DNA of 64,000 nt from Thermoleophilum album (GCF_900108055.1 NZ_FNWJ01000001.1:248001-312000); one strand, 5' to 3'. Shown: positions 1 through 10,630, counted from the stretch's first letter. Notes: a model not told the origin generated them from the letters alone. Program-made: numbers and translations.

Positions 1-788
1 GCTCGGAGGAGTTCAGCGCGATGGAGTGTCTGTGGGAGCTCTACGAGAGCGACGAGTGGGATCTGATCGTGCTCGATACCCCGCCGAGCGCACACGCTCT
101 CGACTTTCTCGAGGCACCGAGCGTGCTGGCGGGAATGCTCGGGTCGCGCACCCTGCGGCTGGTCGCTGGCGGCGGACGGATCGGGGGCGCGCTCGCCGGG
201 CGCAGCACCAGCGCCGTGCTGAAAGCCTTCGGGCGCGCCACCGGCGTGGAGGTGCTGCGCGAAGTTTCCGAGTTCTTTCAGGCACTCGCGGATGCCACCA
301 GCGAGCTGGTGCGACGCGCCAGCGCGGTGCGTGAACTACTGGCCAGTGAGGAGGCCGCGGCGGCGATCGTGACCGCGCCGACGGCGCGGGCGATCGCCGA
401 CAGCGTGGCGTTCGCGCAACGCGTGCGCCGGTTCGGTGTGAGGGTCAGCTTCGTGGTCGCGAACCGCGTCACCGAGCCGCCACCCGAGTTGCCACGGGAC
501 TGGCTCGAGGGCGCATCGACGCAAGCGCGTCCGGGCGAGCGGGTGCACGCCGCCAGCGCCGTCGTCGCAGAGCTCGCTCGGGCCGGTATCGACAGCCAGT
601 TGGCAGAAGCGGTGGCGCGCAGCGTCGCCAGCCAACTCGCGGTCGCCAGCGTGGAGCGCAAACGCTTGGCAACTCTGACGGCAGAGCTACCGGACATGCC
701 GCTGCTGGTGGTCCCACGGCGACAGCGGGATATCCGCACGGTCGAGGATCTCGTCGAGCTCGCACCGCTACTCGCGGGCCGCCCTTAG
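1..788 (+). CDS. ArsA/Get3-family ATPase, C-terminal part (5' end outside window)
   Basis: The reading frame is already open at base 3, so this is the 3' part of a longer gene. The first visible residues lead into LIVLDTPPSAHALDFLEAP, the switch II/DTPP region of ArsA/Get3 (anion-transporting ATPase) proteins. The Walker A P-loop would lie upstream of the window. The rest fits the family's helical part followed by the late strand LLVVPRRQRDIRTVEDL. Family members are soluble deviant-P-loop ATPases; actinobacterial homologues often occur as tandem pairs and their substrate is unknown. An internal ATG at 21 exists but is not a likely start because the homology continues upstream. Confidence 0.8.
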   Translation, partial: SEEFSAMECLWELYESDEWDLIVLDTPPSAHALDFLEAPSVLAGMLGSRTLRLVAGGGRIGGALAGRSTSAVLKAFGRATGVEVLREVSEFFQALADATSELVRRASAVRELLASEEAAAAIVTAPTARAIADSVAFAQRVRRFGVRVSFVVANRVTEPPPELPRDWLEGASTQARPGERVHAASAVVAELARAGIDSQLAEAVARSVASQLAVASVERKRLATLTAELPDMPLLVVPRRQRDIRTVEDLVELAPLLAGRP

Positions 789-850
789 AGCCGCGAGCAG
801 CCGAGCTGAGCGCCCGCCGACGCTGGCGCCCGACCGCGGGCGACCACACG

Positions 851-2266
851 TCAGACCGGCGCGGAGTAGTCGTCCGGGTCGTCGAAAGGCTGGCTGCCGG
901 ATGTTGGTGGCACCGCTGCGAAGCCCAGGGGATCGGTCTCGTCCCCGCTCACGGCGCTGCCGGCGCGCGCTTCGTCAGCGTCGGCGCGCGGCTTCGATAC
1001 GCGCAAGTCACGGGCGGCGATCTCGACCTCGCCGGTCGCCCGCAACAACATGTCGTCGGCGACACGCGCCAGATCGAGCTCCAGGTACCCGCACAGCACG
1101 TCGCGCAAAAGCGCCCGCACGTGACGTTCCAGCTCGCGCACCACCGGCGCGACTGCGTCGGCATCCGAACCCTGGGCGGTGATCGGTCCCGCGAGCAGCG
1201 ACCGCTCGAGCGACAAAGCGCGCTCCACGTCGCGGCGCACGCGCGGGCGGTCGGGCACGTCGGCGCAGAGCGCGGCAACCCGCAACCCGAGGCTGGCACG
1301 GTCGGTGTCGGTGTGTTCGGCGAGCAGCGCCCGCAGCGCGCAGAGCAGGTCGAGCAAAGCGACCTGTGGATCGGCAGCTGCGCAGCCGCGGTCGAAGCGT
1401 TCGAGCGCTAGCTCTAGACGCGGCTCGCGCGCGCGCCCGCGGACCACGGCTAGAAGCTCGCCGAGCTCGGCCGCGCGCTCGTCATCGATCCTCAGCGGCT
1501 CGCCGCGCCCCGGCCCGGGTCGCTCGAGCTCGAAGCACACCCAGCGGCTCTCGGCGACTCGCCGAAAACCAATTGCGAACGGATCCACACGCCCTTCTGC
1601 GAGCAACCGCAAGGCCAGCCGTAGCTCGCGCAGACGTTCACGGAACTGGTGCTCGAGCGGCGCCACCGCACCCTCTGCGAGCAGCTCCAAGCAGACCATC
1701 GTGGTTCCCCCGTCCGCGCGTACGACACCGGCGAGCTCGACCGGCAGCTCGAGCTCCACGAGCTCCGGCGGTCGCAATTCGAGTCGCTCGCGCGCGCCGA
1801 GGCGCACCGGCCCGCTGAGGCACTCAACGCCGCGCAGACAGGTGACGAACAGACACGGCCGCGCATCGCCGTAGAGCGATTGCTCGAGCTCGGCGTAGAC
1901 CCGCTCGAAACGCTCCTCGGGAAACGCGAAGTTCGTTTGGTCCTCGTAAAGCCGCTCGAGCAGCGCGCGCAAGGCGGGCTCGGCGTCGTCGTCAGCAACA
2001 CCGCGCGCCTCGAGGTACAGAGCAGCGCCCTCGCGCAGCGACTCGGCGGCCGACGCAGCGGAGGGCAAGGCCCGCAACGCCGGCCATGCGCGAGCGATGA
2101 AACGATCCGTCAGCGGCCGGTAGCGGTAGAGGGTTGGACCGCGCCCGCCGATAGTTGCCTCGACATCGAACTCGAGTTCAGCACCCGCTTCGAGCTCTGC
2201 TGAGAGCTGCGCGGCGGCGTCACGCGCGAACCGGCGGAGGGCTTCGTAGAGGCGAACGTTTCGCAC
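851..2266 (-). CDS. Hypothetical protein with HEPN-like C-terminal helical domain
   Basis: About 471 residues, Glu/Arg/Leu rich, with no signal peptide or membrane segment. The C-terminal third (LELALERFDRGCAAADPQVA onward, then LLCALRALL) follows the pattern of ApeA-like HEPN domains, but where those have an RSxxxHG motif this protein has LERSLLAGP, so the catalytic His is missing. The N-terminal two thirds are unrecognised. The GTG at 2266 was chosen because it clears the upstream regulator gene. The frame stays open to a possible start at 2404, which would overlap that gene by 68 bases. The gene lies 70 bases downstream of an HxlR regulator on the same strand, so the two are probably co-transcribed. 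The HEPN assignment is by eye only. Confidence 0.6.
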   Translation of the reverse strand: MRNVRLYEALRRFARDAAAQLSAELEAGAELEFDVEATIGGRGPTLYRYRPLTDRFIARAWPALRALPSAASAAESLREGAALYLEARGVADDDAEPALRALLERLYEDQTNFAFPEERFERVYAELEQSLYGDARPCLFVTCLRGVECLSGPVRLGARERLELRPPELVELELPVELAGVVRADGGTTMVCLELLAEGAVAPLEHQFRERLRELRLALRLLAEGRVDPFAIGFRRVAESRWVCFELERPGPGRGEPLRIDDERAAELGELLAVVRGRAREPRLELALERFDRGCAAADPQVALLDLLCALRALLAEHTDTDRASLGLRVAALCADVPDRPRVRRDVERALSLERSLLAGPITAQGSDADAVAPVVRELERHVRALLRDVLCGYLELDLARVADDMLLRATGEVEIAARDLRVSKPRADADEARAGSAVSGDETDPLGFAAVPPTSGSQPFDDPDDYSAPV

Positions 2267-2336
2267 ATCGCGAAGTTCGCGGCGTAGCCCGTCCGTCCTT
2301 CTACGGGCATCGCAGTGCGCTGCAGCCAGGCCGCCG

Positions 2337-2738
2337 TTACCGTCCCCCGCAGGGCCCTTCGCTGCCGCCGAGCCAGCGGCGCCCGAAGCGTTCCATCGCC
2401 TCAATCACTGGCAGCAGTTCGCGACCCATGTCGGTCAAGGCATAGGCGTGCGCGCCGTCAGGCGTGCGCGGCACGCGCGCCACCAGACCTGCCTCTTCGA
2501 GGGCCCGTAAGCGCACGGACAGCGTCCTTGGGCTGATCCCCGCAAGCGTCTGCTCGAGCTCGCAGAAACGCCGCGCGTCAGCGGCCAAGGCGTGCACGAT
2601 CAACAGCGTCCACTTGCCGCATACGAGATCCGCCGTCGCACAAACCGGACAAGTCGACGCCGCGCCGTGCTCGCTGCCAGCCGCCGGGTCGCGAGCGACC
2701 GCGACCGCGTGTTCGGTGAGGGCGCCCGACTGGCGCAT
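2337..2738 (-). CDS. HxlR-family winged-helix transcriptional regulator
   Basis: 133 residues, the usual length for this family. It has the HxlR signature order: CPV near residue 36, then GKWTLLIVHAL, the recognition-helix region LAGISPRTLSVRLRALEEAGL, the wing with RVPRTPDGAHAYALT, and the ending TDMGRELLPVIEAMERFGRRW. Family members bind DNA as dimers, and several (HxlR, YodB, CatR) sense aldehydes, quinones or oxidants through a cysteine near the N-terminus. Here C36 and C39 in CPVCATADLVC, and C45, are candidates. A perfect palindrome lies 13 bases upstream of the start, which suggests autoregulation. The HEPN-like gene follows on the same strand. Confidence 0.88.
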   Translation of the reverse strand: MRQSGALTEHAVAVARDPAAGSEHGAASTCPVCATADLVCGKWTLLIVHALAADARRFCELEQTLAGISPRTLSVRLRALEEAGLVARVPRTPDGAHAYALTDMGRELLPVIEAMERFGRRWLGGSEGPCGGR

Positions 2739-2751
2739 TGCACTGGCCAGT

Positions 2752-2772
2752 TTACTTCAACAGTTGAAGTAA
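2752..2772. promoter_or_regulatory. Perfect 21-bp palindromic operator (probable HxlR site)
   Basis: TTACTTCAAC, a central A, then GTTGAAGTAA: ten bases mirror exactly around one centre. It sits just upstream of the HxlR gene start (2738) and about 90 bases before the divergent gene at 2863. The TACTT/AAGTA half-sites resemble the TACT...AGTA dyads known for YodB/HxlR regulators. Binding is inferred. Confidence 0.75.
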
Positions 2773-2862
2773 CACGGTCGCTGCGGCACCAGAACGGCCG
2801 TGGCGGCACCCGACTCCCTCGAGCTGCGGCCCAGCGCACGACTCGTTTAAGCTGCGCGGGCC

Positions 2863-4742
2863 GTGCTTGCCCCCTGTTTGCCGGCCTTGGTGTCCTGCGT
2901 GCTTTGCGCTGCACGTCGGCGCGCGCTGCTCGTCGGCAGTAGCCACGCGCTCGCGGGGCTCCTGGCGCTACTCACGCTGACGCTCACGCTCGCACCAGCG
3001 GCGTTCGCCGCCGACGACCTGATGCCGCTCGCAGAGGTACGGCCGGGTCTCGCCTGCCGGGGATTGACGGTTGTGCGCGGCACCGAGATCAGCGACTTCC
3101 GCGCCGACGTCGTCGATGTCGTTTCGGAAAGCTTCGGGGGGCCGGCGATCATCGTGCGCGTTGCGGGCGGCGCAGCCGAGCCCTCGGGCGTCGCCGAGGG
3201 CTTCTCGGGCTCCCCGATCCTCTGCCCAGGAAGCGACGGTCGCGAGCGCATCGCCGGCGCCCTGGCTGCGACGACAGGCGATAAGGACAACCGTCTGGCC
3301 GTCGCCACACCGATCGAGGAGCTCTTGCGGGTAACCCCGCTACCGCCGATTCGGCAAGCCCCGGAGCGTGCCGGCCCGGCCGGTTCGACGGCAACCGGCG
3401 CGAACGCGTCGCTCGCCAAGCGAAGCTCCGGCGGCAGCTCGGCACCGACCCCCCGCTCCCGCCCCTTGCGCGCCCCGTTGGTGTTGAGCGGCGTTTCGCG
3501 GCGTCTGTTGGCCCGCCTAGCACGCGTCGCTGCTCGCCACGGCTTGGCCGTGACCGCCGCTGCTTCGGCCCCCACCAGCGGCCCGGCTGCCAGTGACCTG
3601 CGTCCCGGCTCGGCGATCGCCGCCGCCTTGGTCGCAGGCGACGTCTCAGCAGCGGCTGTCGGAACCTTGACGTACCGTGACGGCAATCGCGTCTGGGCGT
3701 TCGGCCACCCTCTGGGCGACCTCTCCGGACGGGGCGGTGGTCCCGGTGACGGGCTGTCGGCCGGGGCCCTCGGCCGCCGCTCCTTGTTCCTGCAGGGCGC
3801 TTACGTGTTCGGCATCGTCGATGCCCCGACCACGCCGCTCAGCGCCGCCTACAAGCTGGCGGCACCGACGCCGGGCGTGCTCGGATCGGTTACTAACGAC
3901 CGCAGCGCGGGCGTCGCCGGCCTGATCGGTGCGCCGCCCGCGTCGATCCCGCTGGAGGTCGGAGTTCGAGACCTCGACACTGGTCGCGCAGTCACGCTGC
4001 GAGCAGCGCTCGCCGACGAGACGCCCTTGGACATCGAGGGCGGCCCGGCGTTCGGCGTCGCGCTGACCTTGGCGGCGGCGCTCGATCGGGCCGTCGGTGC
4101 CGAGGCGCCGCGCACCACCGACCGCCTCTGCATCTCGCTGGTCGTGCGCCAGCTGCCGCTCCCGCTCGGCGGTTGCGGAACCTTCTTCGACGGAGGCGCC
4201 GTCGACGTGGCGACGCTAGCGACGACGCTCGTCGAGCGCTTCGACCGGGAGCCGCTCGGCCTCTCCGCGATCCGTATTCGGCTGCGGCGGCGCAGCGGGG
4301 CGCCGGAGGCGTTCATCGACAGCGCGAGCGGCCCGCGACGAGCGCGCCCGGGTAGCACGATCACCGTCGCCGTCCGGGTGACGGTACGGCGGGGCGGGCG
4401 CCGCACGCTGCGTTTTCCGCTGCGGCTGCCACGCAAGCTGCGCCCGGGAACGACCGTCGTGCGGATCCGCGCCGTGCCCGCGGATCAGCAGCCGCGTGGC
4501 GCCGGCAGCGAATTGGAGAACGTCTTGTCCGCGCTCTTCTCCGGCCAGGCGTCGGCGGAGTCCGAGCTGCCGGCGCCGCGCTCGCCACTCGAGCTCGCCT
4601 TCGCGGTGCGCTCGCTCCTGCCTGTCAACGGCATCGCGGCACGCATTGGCAAGGCCGGTGACCGGCTCGTTTGGCGCAACGACGCGATGCGGCTGCGTGG
4701 CCGCGCGCAGTTCCGTCTGCGGATCGACGCTCCCCGGCGACG

Positions 4743-4746
<4 letters not shown>
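2863..4746 (+). CDS. Exported SpoIVB-like (peptidase S55 domain) protein
   Basis: 627 residues from a GTG start. The N-terminus has a hydrophobic export signal (ALAGLLALLTLTLTLAPAAFA). Next comes the SpoIVB/S55 pattern: GLACRGLTVVRGTEISDF, then GVAEGFSGSPI, where the Ser of SGSP is the expected nucleophile, and later VWAFGHPLGD, the conserved AFGHP motif. The C-terminal 200 residues are beta-rich with Arg-rich strands and no recognised domain. SpoIVB is a sporulation signalling protease, but nothing in the window suggests sporulation, so a general envelope role is more likely. Whether it is an active protease is not shown. The stop overlaps the convergent pilT stop by 4 bases. Upstream the HxlR operator region is shared. 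Confidence 0.75.
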
Positions 4747-5909
<1,163 letters not shown>

Positions 5910-5983
5910 GTGTTGCGTATCGGCCCGCTATAGGCGGTCTTGAGCCGGGCGGCCAAGTGTTCGACCCGAACGCCGAAACAACA

Positions 5984-6018
5984 GGGCGGCGCGCCGCGCA
6001 CAGCGGCGCGCGCCGCCC
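5984..6018 (-). terminator. Hairpin terminator after sigA
   Basis: GGGCGGCGCGC pairs perfectly with GCGCGCCGCCC over 11 bp, around a loop of about 13 bases. On the minus strand it lies 19 bases after the sigA stop and is followed by TGTTGTTT, a modest U tract. Confidence 0.6.
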
Positions 6019-6036
6019 GGAAGCTCCCTGAAGGTT

Positions 6037-7116
6037 CTAAGCGACCTCGCGCAGCCGCTGCGCCTCGGCCAGCGACTGCAGCTTCTTGAGCGACTGGTTC
6101 TCGATCTGGCGAACCCGCTCGCGAGTGACGTTGAACGTGCGGCCGACCTCGTCGAGCGTGCGCGGATGCTCACCACCCAGTCCGTAGCGCAGCTCGAGCA
6201 CCCGACGCTCGCGGTACGACAGGTTCTCGAGCGCCTGACGCAGCGTCTCCTTGGTCAGCGTGTCGACCGCCCGTTCGTAGGGCGACTCTGCCTTCTCGTC
6301 GGCGATGAACTGACCAAACTCCGACTCTTCCTCGTCGCCTACCGGCTTCTCGAGGGAAATCGGAGCTTGTGCCGAGCGCTTGATCGACTCGACTTCCTCG
6401 GGGTCGATGCCGGTGTGCTCGGCGATCTCTTCGATCGTCGGCTCGCGCCCTAGTTCGGTCACGAGCTTCCGCTCGGCACGGCCGATCTTGTTGAGCTTCT
6501 CGACCACGTGCACGGGGATCCGGATAGTGCGCGCCTTGTCGGCCAACGCGCGTGCGATCGCTTGCCGGATCCACCAGGTCGCGTAGGTCGAGAACTTGAA
6601 CCCCTTGCGGTAGTCGAACTTCTCGGCCGCTCGTACCAGGCCGAGCGTGCCTTCCTGAATGAGATCCAGGAACGGCAATCCCTGGTTGCGGTAGTTCTTG
6701 GCGATCGAGACGACCAATCGCAGGTTCGACTCGACCATCTTCTGCTTGGCGTCGAGGTCGCCGCGCTCGATCCGCTTGGCGAGCTCCACTTCCTGCTGGG
6801 CAGTCAGCAGAGGCACCTTCCCGATGTCCTTCAGGAACAGCTGAAGGGAATCGGTGGTCATGTCCGGCCGCAGATCGAGCACCGCCTTCTTGCGGCGCTT
6901 CAGATCAGCGACCTGCTCCTCGGGTGCCGCGACGTCCTCGACGAGCTCGATCTCGCAACGCTCGAAGAACGCGTGCAGTTCCTCGACGTCGCTCTCGTCG
7001 AGCTCGACCTCGGCAAGCGCCTCGGCCACTTCGCTGTAGGTGAGAACTCCGGTCTGCTGGCCCTTGGCCAGCAGCAGCTTTACCTCCTCGAGTTCTTGCA
7101 GTTCAGGTAGCGACAT
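6037..7116 (-). CDS. sigA: Primary RNA polymerase sigma factor (RpoD/SigA type)
   Basis: 359 residues. A short acidic N-terminal region (1.1-like) is followed by region 1.2 ([17 protein letters not shown]), region 2 ([20 protein letters not shown], then [20 protein letters not shown]), region 3 ([16 protein letters not shown]) and region 4 with a helix-turn-helix ([20 protein letters not shown]). These are the full marks of the housekeeping sigma-70 group. Length and order are normal for actinobacteria, which often have short 1.1 regions. A GC-rich hairpin lies directly after the stop. The 229-base region upstream is richer in A/T and is the likely promoter region. Confidence 0.95.
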   Translation of the reverse strand: MSLPELQELEEVKLLLAKGQQTGVLTYSEVAEALAEVELDESDVEELHAFFERCEIELVEDVAAPEEQVADLKRRKKAVLDLRPDMTTDSLQLFLKDIGKVPLLTAQQEVELAKRIERGDLDAKQKMVESNLRLVVSIAKNYRNQGLPFLDLIQEGTLGLVRAAEKFDYRKGFKFSTYATWWIRQAIARALADKARTIRIPVHVVEKLNKIGRAERKLVTELGREPTIEEIAEHTGIDPEEVESIKRSAQAPISLEKPVGDEEESEFGQFIADEKAESPYERAVDTLTKETLRQALENLSYRERRVLELRYGLGGEHPRTLDEVGRTFNVTRERVRQIENQSLKKLQSLAEAQRLREVA

Positions 7117-7345
7117 TCCTCTCGTCTCTCCAGACAGGGGAGCGGACGGCTCGGCAGGGTGCGAGCCACCCGCCAGTTGGCTGGGACCGATGCTTCAGCG
7201 TCTGAACGCAACGCAGCGCGGACTTTTGTCGGCACGGGAGACCGACTGACTGACTAGTCAACCAATTTGTACCCCATATTGCGCGCGGCGATACACGAAT
7301 GTTCGTCCATTTGCCCGGCAGCAGCAACGGGTAGCCTTCTTGGTA
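7117..7345. promoter_or_regulatory. AT-richer intergenic region between sigA and a divergent small gene
   Basis: This 229-base gap holds the least GC-rich stretch nearby, including CCAATTTGTACCCCATATT at 7262-7280 and a GACT/GTCA tetranucleotide run at 7243-7260. It should contain promoters for sigA (minus) and the small gene (plus). No confident -35/-10 pair could be picked. A short inverted repeat ACGAA-TG-TTCGT lies at 7295-7306. Confidence 0.4.
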
Positions 7346-7681
7346 ATGGCCCCCGACGACGTGCTCTCCAACCTACCGCGTTCGCGGCCGGGGAAACGCA
7401 GCCCTAAGCGGGAGACGGGGGCTCGCAAAGACAGCAACCGGAGCGCCAAAGAGGGGGCGCGCCGGGGGTCTCCGCGACGGTCATCGACGACGGGCGCGGC
7501 GCAAGCTGCGGCCGCTGGCAGTCGACGCGCGCAGGCTTCGACCGCCGGCAGTCGGGGCCCCCAGGCAACGCCTTCCAGTCAGCAGGGTGCCGCCGAACTC
7601 TTCGGGCGAGCGGTGATCGCCTCCGCCGAAGTCGCTTTCGGCCTCGCGAAGGCGCTCGGTGAGAGGCTTCTGCGGCGCTGA
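7346..7681 (+). CDS. Small basic hypothetical protein
   Basis: 111 residues from an ATG. The first 80 residues are low complexity (Arg, Ser, Ala, Gly, Gln, strongly basic). The last 30 (AAELFGRAVIASAEVAFGLA and onward) form a likely amphipathic helix ending in LRR. No family recognised. An in-frame TTG lies two codons upstream. Good ORF length with a plausible upstream AT-rich region supports a real gene, but composition is weak evidence and it could be non-coding. Confidence 0.4.
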   Translation: MAPDDVLSNLPRSRPGKRSPKRETGARKDSNRSAKEGARRGSPRRSSTTGAAQAAAAGSRRAQASTAGSRGPQATPSSQQGAAELFGRAVIASAEVAFGLAKALGERLLRR

Positions 7682-7719
7682 GCGCGCCACTCGCGGAGGC
7701 GCCGGGCAGCCTTCGGTAG

Positions 7720-8781
7720 CTAGCGCGCAGGGCGTGGCCCACGCGGCGGACGGGTCGGCGCCGGCCCTTGGGCGGGCCCTTCTCCCCGATCTCCGTCTGG
7801 TACTGGCCGCAGCGGGGCGACGGCGACGGTTTCGCCTGCCGCCTTAGCTTGGTACATCGCCTGGTCGGCGGCAGCCAACAGAGTTTCCGCTTGGTCGCCG
7901 TGCTCTGGGCACGCAGCGACTCCGATCGAGGCGGTGATTAGGCCTGGCTCGGGGTCGCTGATGCCCTCAGCGATGGCTCGGGCCAGCCGTTCCGCCAGCA
8001 CGTTCGCTGAATCTGCGCGCTGGTTGGGCGCCAGCACGCAGAACTCGTCGCCGCCGATACGGGCGGCGGTGTCCACGGCGCGCACTGAGCGACGCAGGGC
8101 AAGTGCGATCTGCACCAGCACCCGATCACCGACCTGGTGACCGTAGCTGTCGTTTACCTGCTTCAGTCCGTTGACGTCGAGCAAGAGCACCGCGAACGGC
8201 TGCTCGTAGCGGTGGTAGAGGTCCACGAGGTACTGGATCTGCCGGCGCAGGTAGCGCACGTTCCAGAGACCGGTGAGCGGATCGGTCAGGGCTTGCCGCT
8301 CGAGCTCCCGCGCGTGCTGCTGCAGATAGACATCGATGACTGCCGACTGCAGGTGGGCACAGGCGCCGACGAGCGAGGCAACACCGGTCGATATCAGCTC
8401 GGGCTCCTCGGCGAACTGGTCGGCCAACGTCTCGACCAGCACCCCTTGTAGCGCCGCGCAGTCGCGCATCAGCGCGGCGACGGGGTCGTCGTTGCGGGCC
8501 CTCAGTTCAACCAAGAAAGCGGCGTGCAGGCGCAGGTCGGCGAGTACATCCGGAGGCGAGTCACCGCTGGCCGCGAGGTCGATCAGATCGCCGACCAAGC
8601 GCGGCAACTCGCGGGCTACGCGGTCGAGCGGCAGCGCGCGCATCTCCTCGAGCGAGGCACGCTCGATTAGGCGCAGGAGGTAGCGCTTCGAGAGTTCCTC
8701 ACGCAGCGCACCCAACCGCGCCATCGCCGCCGCTATCGCGACCTGCGACGCGGAGCGCTCTTCGTTGTGGGGCGTTCCCAT
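7720..8781 (-). CDS. GGDEF diguanylate cyclase with N-terminal helical sensor-like domain
   Basis: 353 residues. The first 160 are helical, resembling an RsbRD-type sensory/signalling N-terminus. The GGDEF domain starts at LTDPLTGLWNVRYL. The active site is intact (GGDEF at 243-247, DVNGLKQVND upstream). RAVD at 234-237 lies exactly five residues before GGDEF, which matches the c-di-GMP inhibitory I-site RxxD. It should make c-di-GMP from GTP in the cytosol with product inhibition. There are no membrane segments. The C-terminal tail is Pro/Arg-rich. It is divergent from the gene at 8844. PilT lies in the same neighbourhood, so a motility or surface role is possible but inferred. Confidence 0.9.
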   Translation of the reverse strand: MGTPHNEERSASQVAIAAAMARLGALREELSKRYLLRLIERASLEEMRALPLDRVARELPRLVGDLIDLAASGDSPPDVLADLRLHAAFLVELRARNDDPVAALMRDCAALQGVLVETLADQFAEEPELISTGVASLVGACAHLQSAVIDVYLQQHARELERQALTDPLTGLWNVRYLRRQIQYLVDLYHRYEQPFAVLLLDVNGLKQVNDSYGHQVGDRVLVQIALALRRSVRAVDTAARIGGDEFCVLAPNQRADSANVLAERLARAIAEGISDPEPGLITASIGVAACPEHGDQAETLLAAADQAMYQAKAAGETVAVAPLRPVPDGDRGEGPAQGPAPTRPPRGPRPAR

Positions 8782-8843
8782 TGAGCTCAGCGGAAGCCCC
8801 TGCCGCCCCTAGCGAGCGCAGGGCCCCTGCGATCATTGTCCAC

Positions 8844-9542
8844 ATGCAGCGTGAAAACGCCAGCGTTGCGCTGCCGAAGGTGCGCGTGAAATTGGCGCCG
8901 GCACCCGAGGAACCGTTGCTCGCGGGCGAACCGGTCACTACCGAGCAACGCGCCGAGGTCGAACTGCCGGCTGAGGAACTCGAGCGGCTGTGGAATCCGG
9001 CGAGCCTGGAACGTCTGGCGCGCTCCTACTGGGTGTTCTTGGAGCGAGCCTCTTGTCGTTTGCTGCGCGTGCGTTACGGCAACGACGAGCGTTCGGTAAC
9101 CCTGCTCGGTCGTCTGCGACTGCTGCGCTTCCATGCGCCTGAGTACGACTTCGGTCCCGATTACGGATCCGTGACGTGGCGCATCCGCGACGGTCTGCTG
9201 GTTGCGAGAGCAGGCCGTGAGCAGGGTTTTCTGCGTCTGACCGTGCGGCGCCTCGATGACCCGCAGCGAGCGAATGGGCGGGCGCGGTTGCTGGTGAGCT
9301 CGCGCGTTGATTCGTTCGTGCCGAGACTTGCCCTGCCACGCCGCAGGCCACGCTGGCTGCGACGTCTCGGGCTCGCCATCTACCGCGCCACGCAGATGCG
9401 CATCCATCTGCTCGTCACGCACGGCTTCCTGCGTTCGCTGGCTCGGGCCGAGCTGCCCGAGTCGGTGGTCGGACGGTTTGCGCGCGCTGGCCTCGACCTC
9501 GGGGAGCGCACCACCCGACCGGACGAGCTGCCGGCGCGCTAG
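8844..9542 (+). CDS. Hypothetical conserved-looking protein
   Basis: 232 residues from the ATG at 8844 (an in-frame TTG at 8781 would overlap the divergent GGDEF start). The middle (ARSYWVFLERASCRLLRVRY, then FHAPEYDFGPDYGSVTWRI) and VTWRIRDGLLVARAGREQGF suggest a beta-rich lipocalin/SRPBCC-like fold. The C-terminal part, with RRLGLAIYRATQMRIHLLVT, looks helical and basic. Short matches to known families could not be assigned, so the function is unknown. It lacks a signal peptide. Confidence 0.6.
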   Translation: MQRENASVALPKVRVKLAPAPEEPLLAGEPVTTEQRAEVELPAEELERLWNPASLERLARSYWVFLERASCRLLRVRYGNDERSVTLLGRLRLLRFHAPEYDFGPDYGSVTWRIRDGLLVARAGREQGFLRLTVRRLDDPQRANGRARLLVSSRVDSFVPRLALPRRRPRWLRRLGLAIYRATQMRIHLLVTHGFLRSLARAELPESVVGRFARAGLDLGERTTRPDELPAR

Positions 9543-9586
9543 CGCGCGCCGGGACAGTGGCTGGCTGGCGGCCCCAATGGCGGTGC

Positions 9587-10630
9587 TCAGCCCAGATCCT
9601 CGCCGAGCAACTCGCGCAGCTTGGAGCGGTCGTGGCGCGCGCTGATCCGCCGCACGGTTCCCGATCGCGAACGCATGCTGATCGATTCGGTGGTCGCTCC
9701 CTCGGGCGTGAAGTGGGCGCCGGCCAACAGTTCGCCGTCGGTGACACCGGTTGCCGCGAAGAAAACGTTGTCGCTAGCGACCAAGCGGTCGGTGTCGAGC
9801 ACCTCGTCGAGGTCGTAGCCGGCCTCGAGCGCGCGCCGGCGCTCCTCGTCGTTGCGCGGCCACAAGCGCCCGAGGATGCGCCCTCCGAGGCACTTGATCG
9901 CGGCCGCCGCCAACACACCCTCCGGCGTGCCGCCGATCCCCCAGAGTAGGTCGACGCCCGTGTTGGGGCTAACCGCAGCGAGCGCTGCCGAGACGTCGCC
10001 GTGGGGAATCAGGCGGATCCTTGCACCGACCGCCCGTATCTCGCTCATCGCCTGCTCGTGGCGGGGACGATCGAGCATGATCACGACCAAGTCGGAAACT
10101 GGAACCCCGCGGGCCTTCGCCATCAACTTGAGCGTCTCACCAAGCGGACGATCGAGATCGAGGAGGTCGGCGAGGTCGCGTCCAGCCGCCATCTTCTCCA
10201 TGTAGACGCACGGGCCGGGGTCGAACATCGTGCCCCGCTCGCTGACGGCGATCGTGGCGATCGCGTTGGGCAGTCCCTTGGCGCACAGCTCCGTTCCCTC
10301 CAGGGGGTCGACGGCGACGTCGACCTCGGGACCTGAGCCGTCGCCTACGCGCTCGCCGTTGTAGAGCATCGGCGCCTTGTCTTTCTCGCCTTCCCCGATC
10401 ACGACCACGCCGTCCATCGCCACCGCGTCGAGCATCAACCGCATCGCGTCGACGGCCGCCTGATCCGCGGCGTTCTTGTCGCCGCGACCGATCCAACGGG
10501 CCGCGGCAAGGGCCGCGTACTCGGTGGTGCGGACGAGGTCGAGGGCGAGGTTGCGGTCGGGGGCCCGTCGGCCGCCCCGGCTGGGGTCGATGGCGGTCGG
10601 AGCTTCTTGCTGCACCGAATCACCTCCCAT
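9587..10630 (-). CDS. glpX: Class II fructose-1,6-bisphosphatase (GlpX)
   Basis: 347 residues, typical length. Motifs: AAARWIGRGDKNAADQAAVD, VVVIGEGEKDKAPMLYNGE, and VDVAVDPLEGTELCAKGLPN with the metal-binding DPLEGT. The C-terminal IGGTPEGVLAAAAIKCLGG is also conserved. It removes the 1-phosphate of fructose-1,6-bisphosphate in gluconeogenesis, using a divalent metal, in the cytosol. No class I FBPase is seen here. It is divergent from the LLM oxidoreductase gene, 64 bases apart. Confidence 0.95.
   Translation of the reverse strand: MGGDSVQQEAPTAIDPSRGGRRAPDRNLALDLVRTTEYAALAAARWIGRGDKNAADQAAVDAMRLMLDAVAMDGVVVIGEGEKDKAPMLYNGERVGDGSGPEVDVAVDPLEGTELCAKGLPNAIATIAVSERGTMFDPGPCVYMEKMAAGRDLADLLDLDRPLGETLKLMAKARGVPVSDLVVIMLDRPRHEQAMSEIRAVGARIRLIPHGDVSAALAAVSPNTGVDLLWGIGGTPEGVLAAAAIKCLGGRILGRLWPRNDEERRRALEAGYDLDEVLDTDRLVASDNVFFAATGVTDGELLAGAHFTPEGATTESISMRSRSGTVRRISARHDRSKLRELLGEDLG

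Noticed and set aside
2267-2404. Upstream extension of the HEPN-like gene to a start at 2404
   Set aside because: It overlaps the HxlR coding region by 68 bases and reads as low-complexity Ala/Gly/Arg. The GTG at 2266 leaves both genes intact.
7295-7306. ACGAA-TG-TTCGT as a LexA (SOS) box upstream of sigA
   Set aside because: It lacks the full GAAC...GTTC spacing and the flanking bases of known actinobacterial SOS boxes. Only a weak half-match.
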